A DNA stretch of 64,000 bases from Diploscapter coronatus (GCA_964036155.1 OZ038423.1:3053249-3117248); one strand, 5' to 3'; shown: positions 1-13,010, counted from the stretch's first letter. Notes: generated from the sequence alone by a model not told the origin. A program made the numbers and translations.

Positions 1-734
1 TACAAAACAGATTAATCCTTCACCGCATTGCATTTCTGCATTTTGCGCTCTAATTTGAAATCGGAAGTTATATCTGCCTCCAATCTCAAATTGCATCTGT
101 CGGGGTTTTTTTTATAATGAAGTTTAAGCGATTTCGCAAGATGTAAATACATTTCAAATTTAGACATGAAATATGAACATTTTAATAGATTTAATGACTA
201 AAATGTTGATCTTACAAATTATTAAGAGACCAAGGAAAAATCTCTCTCATTTCTAAAGTTAAGTTTACTTTTCGAATATTCTTCAAATTTGGTTGAAATG
301 AATTAGAGTTTTCAACTGCTTAATGCTGACATGCATGACCTTCGAAAACAATGAAAATAAAATCCAAATGCTACAAAGAATTCATGATATGCTTTTCATT
401 TTCGACATGACAAATATGCTTCATATTTTGCTATTATTTATGCCAAAGTCGGGGAGGCGTGCAAAGGGGTGCACGGTTATTTTTAGTGGTTAGAAAAACA
501 AGAAATGCCACGCGAAAAGGAGAGACTGACCTAAAATCATTCTCCTCTAAACTTCGACCTTCAAGATTTCGGCATCAACAATAGGATAAGTGTATCTTCC
601 AGAAACTTTGATAATGGCTTACCAAATAATAAATTAAATCGAAGATAACTCACTGACTTCGGACCTTTCCCTAAATAATAATAATAAATTAAATAAGACC
701 ATAAAATAAGGATAAGTTTAATAATAAATTTCAG
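1..734. other. AT-rich upstream region, no gene resolved
   Basis: The stretch should hold the first exon and promoter of the GPCR that begins at 735, but I see no ATG exon with a donor in the right phase. A low-complexity AATAATAAT run lies near 675-690. Confidence 0.4.
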
Positions 735-3700
735 TACTATGACGAAATCCATATTCCGTTATCGATCTTCATCTGTATATTCGGCTTCATTTCAAATATC
801 ATCAATATTATCGTTCTTACGAGGTAAACATAGATTACTTCGTTTTCATTCAAAAAAATTGATTTTTTTCCAGAAAACGAATGAGAACTCCCATCAATAT
901 TCTGCTAACGGGTCTTTCTGCAGCTCAATGGTTACTGGCGACTAATTATCTCTTCTTCTTGATACTCGAAAATTATCGGACTCAATGGTGAGTAAATTTA
1001 TGATATGACCTATTTTTCGAATCCTGCTAAGACATCAGCCTCGAAATAAGCAACCTGGTTGGACGTTATTTTGAAACACCATAACGCAGAATGTTTCCGA
1101 CTTTCACGAAATATCACATGTTCAATTCTCTAATAATCAGATGTCGCAAAATTTCCAAATAGAACCATAATTCGGTTTCTTTTCTAGAAAAATAATTTAA
1201 AACCCGAACTTTAGCTACGAAATCTTCTGGAGCAAAACGATGACGTATTATCGATTGGTCAACGTTAATTTGAACGTCGTTTTTCATACAAGTAAAATTT
1301 TTCTCGAGTTAAAAATGAATCAATAATTTTAGCGGCCTTCATGACAACCATTGTGGTTGCGGTGTTCCGTTACTGCGCCCTAAAATATCCGATTCAAGCC
1401 AGTCGATATCTATACAAATCTCAACTAGCCGTCGTCGCTAATATTACAGTTTGGATTATCGTGCCGATTATTTGCGCACCGGTATTTTTCTCGTCGAAAG
1501 TAAGTTTCAGAGCCTTATGCCGAGAAAATTTTTTACCCTAAAAACATTTAACCGTTGTTCATGTTTAATAATAGCTAATGAAAGGTACAATTTTTAATTT
1601 GTATATTTTTTGATTAGGTACATTTTATCAGGAAAAAACTGGCTAGCATTTACAAAGTTTCAAATTCCAATGACAACTTTTTCAAACAAATTACGATGTT
1701 AATATCTGCTGACAAAACGCAGCATTTCTTTGTTTTAACTAAAATCTGCGCCTGCGTACATGTAGATCGAATAACATACCGTGTTTATCAGTGTACACAA
1801 GATAGCAAAAATAAGCGAGAACAGCTCTAATAACGAAGATATCGTAATTCTAAAGGGACTTACTTATCATGGTTAGCTGATTCAAAACATCTAATTTCGG
1901 ATCGGATATAGTGGAAATAGAAATCTTGGCGAATTTGGCAAAACTCAAATTTTACGAATTGTAAAAAACAACAGCATTTATGTTTCAAGTAGTTTGAAGT
2001 AGAAATATCCAATTTAAAAATAATGTTGTTTCTATATAGCAATATTCAAGAATTCAATAACTTTTAAACCGTAAAGCAATCATATCTGATGATATTTTCA
2101 GGTTATCCAAATCGACCACAGCTCAGTTCTTTGCCAAGGAAACAAAACGATGTCATCTCCACTCTACAATATCGATTTTCAGGTAAACAATCTTTATTAC
2201 CTTCAAATTAAGATCATAATCTAGGCGAGTCAAAAGATGGTGTCCGTAGTTTTTTGGATGTTCGGGATCGTTCTGAAAGTTATACCGTCATTTTTACTAA
2301 CTGTGCTATTGATCGCTCTGATCAGGTATGTTGCTAAAATGTTGGCAATATGAAGTCTTCTTATAACAATGATGGACAGTAATATGAGTTGCAAACAGTA
2401 AAAACCATCATATATGATTTATCTTTCTCAGAACATCTACCAATCTTAAGTTGCATACAAATTTCCTGAAAATTATGGATTTAAAATTTTCGATCGCTAA
2501 ATAGTGTTGAAAGACGAAGAAACAAGTGGAAGCGGGAACAATCTGGAAATGGGAACGTGAAATTGACCGGGTCCCAAAAGAAGGCAAAGAATAAGTTCGC
2601 AAGCAGACCCAGAACCACAAGAATGCTCGTCATCATCCTGTTGCTCTGTGTTATTGTAAGACTTTCAGAAATTTAGCAACTTAGAAATCGCAATGCCACA
2701 CGAGACACTGAGAAATAGTGTGGGAAAGAAAGCCCATCGTCTCATATCCTAACCTAACCCTATACTATTTCTCCTATGTCTTGTGTCTCATGGTCTCGCG
2801 GTTCCCAGATAGCCCATAAATTTCATGAAAATTCAAGTAAAATTTTAGGTCGAGTTTCCCAATGGACTATTGAATCTATGCGTAGCAATATACGGAGATG
2901 ATTTCGGAGTCAGAATTTACAATCCGCTAGGAAACCTCATGGAAATGATGACTCTGCTTTATAGGTATGTTTCAGAATTTTTGGTGTAGCAGAATAAATA
3001 TTTTACAAACAGTAATATTCTTCCTTTCCGTGACGATAAAATCATTCTAAAGATACTCGTTCAGTACCAATTTTTGAAATAATATTCTGATTAAAATACA
3101 ATAATCCAACTGTGATATAATACCGTTTTTCACCGAAATCTGTCCCCAACATTCACTTTTCTAGCTTCTCATACTCTCTCTCTCTCTCACGCACATACGC
3201 ACTTTCAAAAATTTTCTCGACGCATCTGGCCTTGACGTTGAACAAAATAAAGCGACTGTAGCACAGTGGTAGGATATTGAGTTTAGAAAAATCATTTGAT
3301 CAATGCCCACTACTCTTCTTTGCAACAATTTTACCATATTGCGCCTCAAGGGGTTAGAGAGGAATTGGAATCGAAAGACGAAAAATGAAAAACGAGAAAA
3401 GTGGGAGGAGTCAGGGCCAGATTTGGATGAAAAACTGTTTATTCATAAAGAAGTCCGGAAATTCAGTGTATTTGAACTATCTTTCCAAAATTCTTTGGTC
3501 TTGAAAACAATTTTATTTGCAGTTCTGTGAGTTTCATTCTATATTGCACGATGAGTAACGACTTCCTGACGACGTTTCGGATTCTGTTTCTGCCCTGGAC
3601 GCTGGAAGGCGGAAGCAATCAAAATTCCCGGGGAATTCAACCCAACAATTGTAAGTCATCCAATTCATTGTTAATGGTTTGCGGTATGCTACACAACAAA

Positions 3701-4222
3701 ATAGATGTCACGTTTAATTAGCTCATAGATCACTTAAAGTTTGTAAAGCATTGGATAACTTTTAACTTTAAATTACAAAAAGAATAGACATGACGGTTGA
3801 TATATAGTTGCATTGCCAGAATGCGTAATACCTTGAAATGACTATTTGGAAACCTCAAGCCTTTAGCTATGTGAAATAGGTGAGGAATGGTAGGGAAAAC
3901 GATTCTTTTCTCACACTATTCCACATGGCTTGAGGTTTCCAGGCTGCCCTTTGAAATATAAAATTGCACAAAACTCAATGATTGGATTCCAGATTCCAAC
4001 AGCTGCGGTCCTCAATCCGTAGTTGTGAATCCGACACCCGGCGAATCACGCACCAAAACGAATTCAAGCGTTCTGCCGAGAAGCACGCGGATGAAAACTC
4101 GCTCTCTGGATGATAATATGGTGAAGGACGAGTCGCAATTAGCTCTGCTTACGATTTCTCCCGAAAAATGTGACGGTGAAAATGGAACGATCTCGGCGAA
4201 TAAGATTCTTACTCATGTTTGA
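735..4222 (+). CDS. Rhodopsin-like (class A) GPCR, probable peptide receptor, 5' end missing
   Basis: Ten exons join in frame: 735-823, 874-987, 1215-1291, 1333-1499, 2102-2182, 2225-2325, 2505-2655, 2849-2964, 3523-3650 and 3993-4222, giving about 417 residues. The first exon encodes TM1 (GFISNIINIIVLTR, with the usual GN-type Asn) but opens at an acceptor, so the start codon and extracellular N-terminus lie in an upstream exon I could not identify. TM2 follows (NILLTGLSAAQWLLATNY), then TM3 ending in FRYCALKYP where class A receptors normally have DRY. TM6 (RMLVIILLLCVI) follows a basic third loop, and TM7 reads SSVSFILYCTMSNDF, the form seen in nematode FMRFamide/SRW-type receptors in place of NPxxY. 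The tail of about 80 residues is Ser/Thr-rich. Ligand and exact subfamily are unknown. Introns carry palindromic elements and a tRNA-like fragment. Confidence 0.85.
2695..2815. mobile_element. Palindromic foldback MITE, family A copy (GPCR intron)
   Basis: The left arm around ACGAGACACTGAGAAATAGT is matched in reverse complement by ACTATTTCTCC...TGTGTCTCAT on the right. It lies wholly inside the intron 2656-2848 and shares its arm sequence with the copies at 3840, 17887, 31881, 36139 and 37070. It has no coding capacity, so it is a non-autonomous element. Confidence 0.65.
3259..3306 (+). repeat. tRNA-like fragment (possible SINE head)
   Basis: TAGCACAGTGG (3259-3269) fits the RNA polymerase III box A and GATCAATGC (3298-3306) fits box B. 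The spacing is shorter than in a functional tRNA, no acceptor stem pairs, and no poly(A) tail or target duplication was found, so this is at most a decayed tRNA-derived piece within a GPCR intron. A short CT run precedes it near 3173-3188. Confidence 0.35.
3840..3948. mobile_element. Palindromic foldback MITE, family A copy (GPCR intron)
   Basis: GGAAACCTCAAGCC near the left end is the exact reverse complement of GGCTTGAGGTTTCC near the right end. The inner part has the family motif GTGAAATAGGTGAGGAA and its inverse. It lies inside the intron 3651-3992. Confidence 0.75.
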
Positions 4223-5618
4223 GATGTTATTTGTAAGAAACATATTTCTAAATGAGTTTATTTAAACGTTTATAATTCCAAACTAATGATGATGTCGGGA
4301 CGTTTTTACCTTGCAAATAGCGAGACTCAATAATTTTTGAGACATATTTGATCATTTAATTTTAGTTTCTTTAAATTTAAAACTGAATTTTATACAATTT
4401 ATTTTCTGAAATATCGACTTTCCTCATTTCAGTGTACTTGACTTACTTTGATAATTTCGAATTTTTCAACATTTTTTCGCCATTTCGTCTCACGATGCGT
4501 TACTCGTTTTATGCGACTGGTTTTCTCGCTTTTTTATGCTGTTTTCTGCTTTTTTCACTTCAATCGGCAATTCAAATCAAATTCGGTAGAAACTTTATTT
4601 CGATTCAAAAATTCGAACATTTCTGATGATAACTTTTGCAGCAGGCGGGTACAATTTTGTGGTAAAATACAAATTATTTATTTTCGTTTCAAGAATTCGG
4701 TGATTCAGAATAAAGTCTGCTTACAAGAAAGTAAAATTGGTTAAATTTAACTGAACGGAAATGTGAAGCCAATTGAAAAATACAAAACGAAATGAAACTC
4801 GGTAAAATAATGCAAAATGATGTGAAATTTTCAAAATGACTCTATTTTGAGTTACAAACTTTGCGTAATATCAAGAACCCTTGTAAGCGCGTAAGTGGTG
4901 ATTGACGTTTTAAAGTTTTGTGGGATGAAAGTCGAATAATTTTTGAGCGAAATTTTACTGACTTCAAAATTTCAAGCGTGAAAAATAATGTTCAGTGCCT
5001 GATTTTATCTAAGCATTCAAAAATTGATCGGAAATTTATGCCACTGCAGGAAACCAACATAATGCTGAATTAATCAATCAGAAACAGGAATGCAACCTGG
5101 CCGAATAGAACAATTGAAATTGGAGAAAAAGAAACTCGAAAATGGGTCGAGCTTGAAAAAGTAAAAATTCGCGTTTGATGATAAATCGAGTGGAATTGAA
5201 ATTGGAACCGGCAAATTTGAAACGAAAAATGAAATGACAAAATGGTCTACGTCAGTCTCACTCATTCTTCAATTCCTAATTCGAAACATCTTTTCACCTT
5301 TTTCGACCTCTCGAAATTCAACGGTGTTTCGCTGAATTTTGCTTCTTCGCTTCTCTAAAACTCAATATTTCGAGTTTTAATTTCTCAAACGTACTCTATT
5401 TTGCATGATTTGACAATATTATTCTCTCCTAATTGCATAGCATTTTCTACGATTGATACTCCGAGTTTCTTCAAATCGAATAGTATTTTGTCAATATTTT
5501 CAAGTTGCTATTCTCTTGGTGATGCATGCTATTTTTCAGGCGGAAAAAGTAATTGCCGAAACTCACTCGGGGCGCGGGAAGGGGCGCCGGCAATTCTATA
5601 CGAGGAAACGCCGCATCG
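4223..5618. other. Intergenic region
   Basis: AT-rich spacer between two plus-strand genes. A short frame near 4494 begins with a hydrophobic, signal-like run (MRYSFYATGFLAFLCCF) but has no convincing continuation or splice partner. Its last part is the presumed promoter and leader of the gene starting at 5619. Confidence 0.4.
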
Positions 5619-8600
5619 ATGGTCGACACTTCGGACGCTTCCCGGTCATGGATTCAAAATAAATTCATCTTATTTCCCCTAGTTTTTCTCCATTTTTCTA
5701 CAATCCCAGGAAATGCTCAACTTATTAAAAACGAGCAGTAAGTTTCTTCATCGTGATTTTTAAATGCGCTTCAAAAATCATTGGCGTTGAATCAATTCAA
5801 TTTTCAATGATTATTTCTGGATTCGATACCATACAATCGGGGTGCGCGAAGTCGAAGTTCTCTTTTTCTTTTTATTTGCTCTCCCCACGCTAGCGTATCG
5901 ACTATTTCGCTTTTCTTTGTCTTCTCTAAAGCCTCGAAAAACTCCGAAATTCAAAGTCTTAGAGAAGAAAGTAAAACGAAATGATACGCTAGCGTGGAGG
6001 GGAGTATAAAAGAGGAAAAACTTGGACTTCGCGCAACCCTGTTTACAATACAGTTTCAAGCTTACACATATGCCTTTAGAAACTTCGAGGACAACGTCCA
6101 GGAGCACTCGCTGAATCCGGACGACATGACGACGCCCTTCGGAGACCCCTTCTTCCAGCAGGAAATTGCCGTCGATTTCTTGGAGAAACAGGTTTTTCAC
6201 CGGTTAATTCCGCATTTTTGCTTGAAATATTGACATTTTCTAGGCGAGATGTGCCAAGCGAATTCAACACAGGAAGTTGCATGGGCACAAGCTCACATTG
6301 ATCGGCAGCATGGATCCGCCAGTCACTTTGATCATGTCCCTGGAAAAGGTACGCAACACTAGAATCATCGAGAATCTTGTCATATCGTTACGTGAAATAG
6401 GATAAGCATTGTTGTGATACAATATCTTTATCCATAGATTGCTGTCAAGTTACGAATGTTCATCAACTTCCATGAAACCTTTTTGAATTTTGATATAGTT
6501 TACGAGAGGTAAAAGAGTAGGTTGGTTAAATCATTTTCTGACGACTGGCATTTTTTAAATTTGAAACATGAACGTAATTTTTAGTAATGCAACTCTCATC
6601 ATATTGATTCACCGTTTATAAGCAGTAGCTATTGCATTTTCAGCGAACGAATGCTTTCCTGTACGAGTTTCTGTCTGACTGGTGCATGACTGAGGACGAC
6701 GACATCAAGGCCATTCTCTCACATTCAACCATCGTCTTCTTGTACGGGAATGAGAGGATACAGCATGTAAGAAAATTATTTGGCTGATCTAAGGAATAGA
6801 TCAGTACAATATCAAATGAGGTCAACAGTATGCCATTCATGATGTATTTCATGCTTATTTAATCTATGAGAATAAGAGAATATAATATGCAAGAAATATG
6901 ATATAGCTTGATCATATGAGTCAAAATTATGTCTATCTAAAGCAAATCATAATTCCATCGATAGATAAAGCAAAGTTTTATACCGATATTTATCTTAACC
7001 TTATGTCTGTACGCGGATAACAAATTGCCTACTTATCAAATAGTATACTGAAATATGGAAATATTTTATTCTTTACAAAATTTAAAACATGAATTTTCAG
7101 GACTCCTGTCGAGAATATACAAGCGCGCAATTCGTGGAGCCATTACTGGCAAAACTGCATCCTTACATCGGATTCAACTTGGTTATCATGTTAGCAACTG
7201 GAGGCGTCAAGGTATCAATTCATTGTTTCTCAAATTTAATTTGAAGCGTGTTAATTTCAAAGTACGTTTCAACAAATTAGCTAGTTATACACAATTCAAG
7301 GGAATCAATTTTAGCCGCGGTTGTTGACATATAAACCCAAAAATAAATAACCAAAAATATGCAGGTCCGCTACTTTGGGCCGCGAAACGGATGGGCAGAG
7401 TCTCTGGCTCACACCTATAGACAGAATCATTTGGCGATGGGCATTACATCCAGCACTGAACTTTGCGGTCAACCATTCTCATACAAAAATAAGGACATGT
7501 TCAAGGGTAAGTCATCAAAAATGTATGCTTCAAAATTCTTTCTCTCAAATTAAAATCATGATTTTTGTCAACACTGCATGTACATTTTTATCATTATACT
7601 TATATAGAATTTAGGATTTATTATGCTATGCTTCGTAGTTTTAGAGCCAAGAAACTCATCTACGGACTTTGTTATAAATGAATCAATGTCCATAAATAAC
7701 GCTTAAAATTTAGAACGGGAATTATTTATCAACAAGTTTCGAAATTTTGAACCTTTAGCATAAAATTCTTGATTACTGTTACGTCGTTGATGTTATTATT
7801 GATTGTGACTTCCAGAATCCGAACTCCTGATTCGTGAAATGAAATGGAGCCCTTCATTCACGTCCTACAGTGCCGCATTGTCTCATATGCATGGGTTGCT
7901 GTTGCAAGTGTCGTGCTGCTACGAAGAACTGAGAGTCAGCTATCAATACGTCGAAAATCGAAGGAGTCTCATCGAAATGTTCAAAGAAAGGTCGGTTTTA
8001 GATTATTCGCCGAAATGGTGCGAATTTACAGTTGAAAATTATTGCGAATTTGTTGTGTTCAAAAATTTTGCATCTTATTCAAAGATTCGAATATTTATTG
8101 AAGGAATTTTTCTGAAAGCATTCAAAAGGATATTGATTTTTGTTTATTTAACATTTCAACCGGGATGTTGGGAGTTAGCCTCGGACTCGGCCTTGGTATC
8201 GAAGCTGGGGCCCTTTTTTCGAAAATTTTAAAGGCCCGAGGCCCAATTTTTCGAACTTCCAATATTCCGGTTTCAACGCTCTTGAATTGTAAACGATTCC
8301 ATCTATACATCCATCGAAAATCATGTAACTTATTAGGATAGGTTTATTTTCTCGATTATGCCAACCAACAATGTTCATTGACATTCAATGAAAACTAGAA
8401 TGTAACATCATAAAGTATCACATCATAAATTATTCAATTATGCATTAGGCAATGTCGGGACATAATTATAAAATAATGTATTATTGAATAGATAGTAGCG
8501 TTTCAATAACAACAACAAATTCAGAACAACCGGAATCATTCTCGAGGCCCCTGAAGCTGCCCTGATTACTCATAATCATGGACCAATTTTATTTGTCGAC

Positions 8601-8895
8601 AAAAATACTCCCTCATTTATCCATCTCCCGTTTGGCAACACGATATTGCGAGTTTACTCCTATTCGACGAAATTCCTGCTGACTACGTTTGATGTCAATG
8701 TGAGTTTTCTATTCAAACTTATTACATTAGAAATATGCTTCAAGATATATGAAGTCAAATTAGAGGATAGATAAGATAACTGATTGTTTTTGACTCTCAT
8801 GCAAACTTATTATTATAATAAAAATACGAATATTTATAAAATTTCAGCTGAATTATACACACCCCTTCGAACGACGTCGTATCAGTGGTGTTTAG
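5619..8895 (+). CDS. Orphan secreted protein, 369 aa
   Basis: Nine exons join in phase: 5619-5737, 6080-6191, 6244-6348, 6644-6766, 7101-7211, 7365-7506, 7816-7990, 8525-8699 and 8848-8895 (1110 nt with stop). Residues about 12-33 form a signal peptide (NKFILFPLVFLHFSTIPG), so the product should enter the secretory pathway. No further membrane segment is evident. I do not recognise the family. Landmarks are LHGHKLTLIGSMDPPVTLIM, GFNLVIMLATGGVKVRYFGP and EAALITHNHGPILFVDK, the last two with the strand-turn-strand look of a Cache-type or other alpha/beta fold, but this is only an impression. The start is the ATG that places the hydrophobic run at the N-terminus; an in-frame upstream ATG at 5553 would add 22 basic, Gly-rich residues. 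Confidence 0.75.
5840..6039. mobile_element. 200-bp palindromic foldback MITE, family B (intron)
   Basis: GGGTGCGCGAAGTC at the left and GACTTCGCGCAACCC at the right are inverted. The pairing continues inward through CTCCCCACGCTAGCGTATCG and ATACGCTAGCGTGGAGGGGAG to a central unpaired segment near 5930. It lies entirely within the first intron (5738-6079) of the orphan secreted-protein gene. Confidence 0.8.
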
Positions 8896-9712
8896 TTGAG
8901 AATTTTGTTCAGTTGAAATCTAAGTGCAACGTGTCATACCTTGATACCGGTACATTGTTCAATTATTATAATTTCTGTATAAATTTTTTTATTAATTATG
9001 TTCTACGGTAATTAGATTAAGTATATGCGCGGAATGATGGTATCTCAAGTAAAGGAGCTGGCTGAGCATAACACATTGAAATTTACATAATGCAAAATAA
9101 TTAATTGCGGTCCCTTAGAGTTAATGATATTACTTGTCACAAATAAGTACATCAAAACAGAATCGAAGACAACATCGAACTTTGGGATCTGGTGAGTTAT
9201 CGTATTTTTGAAGAATCTCGAAGTTCGAAGTAATTTAGTTCTTGAGATCCAAAATGAGGTAAAATATCCAATGTATGTTATGCGAAATTGTTTGTAGATC
9301 AAATTCTTAGATAATGTATTATTCGCGGGAACACGTTATGATATCATGTATTTTTAACCAATTTCAATAAAATCCAAATTTTCTTCTCTATCTAGGTAAA
9401 AATTTAGGAATGTGTGATGATTTCATTGTTTTTTTTAATAATTCAAGATAAATATTTAAAATTAGATGAAATCACCAAGATTCCTAGAAAGTTTCGGAAT
9501 GACGGAAGTTTCTCCTCAATTTCCCGAATCAGAAATTAAGGGTGGCTGATTTTCGTTCGACAGACGTTCCGCCATTCCATCAAACCGACCTCGACTAATA
9601 AAACTCACAACTTGGAAATTCGCCGACGAAAAAGAATCGACCATTTTAGCTTTCAGGACAAATTCCCAAATTGCGACGTTTCAAACTATAGTTGACCTCA
9701 AATAGCCACAAA
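8896..9712. other. Convergent intergenic region
   Basis: AT-rich gap between the ends of a plus-strand and a minus-strand gene. A possible alternative last exon of the upstream gene (IKYMRGMMVSQVKELAEHN, ending near 9090) looks protein-like but does not fit the available splice phases. Confidence 0.3.
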
Positions 9713-10692
9713 TTATTTGTCATCCTGGAGATTCGCGCGAAATTCATCGATACACGCTTTGAATATGGAATTTTTAAAGCAACTCTCCCTGAAAATACGA
9801 TTCTTTGGATATGGAAGTTTATAATGAGTAGAGAACTTTCGTGTGTGATACCGTAGAAGAATTTGATTATGGCATGGTTAGCTTGTAAAATCATCGTCAA
9901 TATCATATGATTTTCAAGTTGAATAAACTTGGAGCATATTTAAAATTTACCTGCACTTTCCCAACAAATCTGGCTGCTCATTCGAATGAAGTTTATGGCA
10001 CAAAATGCAGACATTACTGAAAACGTCCAATTCCGGTCGATTTTCGAATTCACAGAGCTTAAAAGTCATAATCAACTTTAAAAGTAGCAAATCACAAGGT
10101 CCTGCTCATCAACAAAGGCAATCATGCCTTTTTTACTCTCAAAATGTGTATACAGCAAAGAAATATTCCAGATGGCGTTGCATCCTTCTTGCTTTTCTAC
10201 CCCCTTTTGTCTGGTTCCTTTCCTGTAGGGAAAATTTTTTGCCCGTATTGAAGCACGGGGCCAAAATAATATATTTTTTCGCGTGAAAAAAACGAGGAAT
10301 CAAAAAACGGCAATTAATAAGGCGGCTAACATCGAAGTACGGTATCGGCGGAACTAGCACAGGGACCCTTTGCCCCGCCCACCATTCTCGAATTCGGCAA
10401 AGTCGGCAAAAGGCCTTCATTAATGAGAACAGGACTAAATGCAAATTTTACCTTCTCATTGACGATTCTGTTCGCCAAATCTTTATCGTCATCCACCAGG
10501 AGAATTTTCCGATTTAGAAACGACTGGAAAACCAGATAATTTTCAAAAACAAGGAAAAATTCATACCAACTGTGGCTCATCTTTCAAAAGCGATTCCGGA
10601 TTTTTGAATATCCGCGGCAAAACGCAAAATACGTACTGAATACACAATGCAAGTAGCAGAAAATAGACGAATATGTGTGCGAAACGGTACAT
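9713..10692 (-). CDS. ITP/CHH-like neurohormone precursor, 126 aa
   Basis: Four exons join in phase on the minus strand: 10692-10567, 10523-10452, 10057-9951 and 9788-9713 (381 nt with stop). The N-terminus is a signal peptide (MYRFAHIFVYFLLLALCIQY). A dibasic site (NRKILL, about residue 47) could release the mature peptide. The C-terminal domain has six cysteines: LCEFEN...VFSNVCILCHKL...LLGKCRESCFKNSIFKACIDEF. The spacing from Cys to Cys is 15, 3, 15, 4 and 9, close to the 16, 3, 13, 4, 9 of crustacean hyperglycemic hormone/ion transport peptide, and it includes the family's CRxxCFxxxxFxxC block. Such peptides are secreted neurohormones held by three disulfides. The family call rests on cysteine pattern only. 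Relative to arthropod peptides there is a longer extension before the first cysteine. Confidence 0.75.
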
Positions 10693-13010
10693 ATTCTGGA
10701 ATTTTATAGGTTGAAGATTATGCAAAATGAAAATACGGTAACAAAATGCATTGAAACGATTCAATTATATGTAAAGCCTAACAAATAAATAAATGAACAT
10801 ATTGAAATTTAACAAATTGCTAATGAAGCTTTCAAGTATAATCCACCAGCATAAAGTAGTACAGTAAAATAAGTGGCTTCTTGGAAAACCGCAGATTTAT
10901 CGTCTCTTCCTTCGAGCTTAAAAAGATAAGTCTGTGTTAAGCATCTAGCAAAGAGAGGATGTAAATTGGGTGGCGTCAATGCAAATCGTGGCGGTTAAAA
11001 GAATACCCGTACATATCTGAGGTAGGCCTGAAAGAGATACCTGAAGGCGGGGGATAATGAATCGAGATCTAATCACTATGCAGCAGAATTATACAGAGGA
11101 GGATGAAGTCAGAGGCGACAGACACAAGACGAGACGAGATGATCTGCTTATTCCAGGGCTAACGTGTCAATGAGATTACAAGGGTGTGGGATTGCGTAGA
11201 TTTGAAAATTCAGAAAATATCATGATAATGTGAGGGGTTGATTAATCGTGAAACTACAATCCATAATGCCTTGAAAATTTGGAAGTAATCATTATATTTT
11301 ACTATAAATAGCATTCTACCACACTAAAAGTGAATGAGCAGCAAGATACACCAATTGACTGTAATGAGTCGATGCTATGGACGCTCAAACATTGACACCT
11401 ATTTAATCGAAATTCTCAAGTATGATTTCTATTTTGTCATTTTTCGGCGTATATCAAAAGTGGCCACCGCAACTGTGAAATAATAGTTTTTTATTAGTCT
11501 AATTTCGAAAATTATGAAATATACCTTTTACTAAATAAAATGACAATATTTCGCATTTTGGTGCATAATAGTGTAATCGCATAACGTGGATTTGGGGGAG
11601 GATTTATGAGAGAGTTCATCGTCTCGAGGGATCAACTTTTTTGATACCCTTCAAACATATCCAACGTTCAAGACAAAAGTGTCTACTGTAAAGACATGTG
11701 CAGATTTGAGTGTCTTTAGGTTTTTCATGACGAATTTGCCTTATTATTTATTGCAAAATTTGCTGAGCATAATCCGATTTATGTGATAAAGATACCCTTT
11801 GCTATTCACATAGAGTGCATTCTAAAGAATCATAACCTATTATTAATAGATTGTAAAAAATAGAATTTTGATAGAATAAATTTGCTCATATTCCCGCATC
11901 ATAGTGGTTTAAATTAATGATAAAGATATGAAATAAAACTTGAAACATAATTGAAAAGTATTAGATCTCTTCTGAATAACTGAAATTTATTTAAATTATT
12001 CCAATAAATAATATAAAATATCTATTAGCAGATGAAGAAATGAAAGCTCTCCTTAAAAGATACTGGTTTGTATATAAATCTTTGAAGCCTAATCACGTAA
12101 TAAATTGAAATAATGGTATGAAATTAGACAAACAAGCTATCTACCACTCCAGACATACTCTGAACCTCGTATAAGGTGCACAAATGTTAATGGATGTAAA
12201 TGAAGATTGTCAACGATGGATAAAATATACGGGTAAACTAAGCGTCCCAAGGAGATGCAATTCTAGAAAACATTTAGAAAAGGAAATATCGAAGAGAAAC
12301 GCGACCTAAAAGACATTGGACGACACTGAGTCGAAAAACTCACTTTACTTGCAATGAAATGTGGATAAGAAGACGTTTATTTTCGGACGATGCAAAACAA
12401 ATTGCGCCTAAAAATATTGAAACAGAATGTAAAAATAAATTCAGCCACTGACCAAACTTCCAAGATTATTAACCACTTGGAATAAAAACGGCTGATTATT
12501 CTGAATTCTGAAAATCCAAAACTTCTATATCTGAGTATTAATGATCAAAACTTTCTTTAAACTTTTATATTGTTTTTATGAGCCTGACAAAGTTTATCTA
12601 GTGTTTTATCACAGCTATAGATTTTATTTTGTTATCATATATGAGACGCGTAACACACATGTGAACCATTCGTCAGCTCGCGAAATATTATTGAAAAGAC
12701 GCTTAGAAATCGGAGATATCGATTCGCTTTGTATTGAAAGTGAACTGAATTTCAAACGCGGAATTCGTCAGATTTTGGCACTCTATTTTCGTTCAACTCT
12801 CGTAATCACTCCGTGAAATTCATAAAACTGATGCGATTTTTAAAGCTTTCCTAATTATTTTACAAATATTTTCTTATGCAGACTATTCAATCGAAACATT
12901 AAACGGTGAATTTGTGGAAACTAGCTCTTGATCTTTTTCTCTAAACCTTATTTCGCAAGTTTTATTCTGCGATATTTAAATTAACTACATTTCTTTTCAA
13001 ATTTAATTTT
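10693..13010. other. Intergenic region, divergent promoters
   Basis: About 2.3 kb of AT-rich sequence between the divergent neuropeptide and RBR ligase genes. A 91-codon open frame at 12541-12816 has no domain, codon or splice support. No RNA gene was recognised. Confidence 0.4.

Noticed and set aside
5619..8895. Calcium-channel alpha2/delta or Cache receptor identity for the orphan secreted protein
   Set aside because: Only short strand-like segments look similar. No VWA domain, MIDAS residues or C-terminal anchor are present.
12541..12816. 91-codon plus-strand frame before the RBR ligase
   Set aside because: No domain, no acceptor/donor partner, and AT-rich codons unlike the neighbouring exons.
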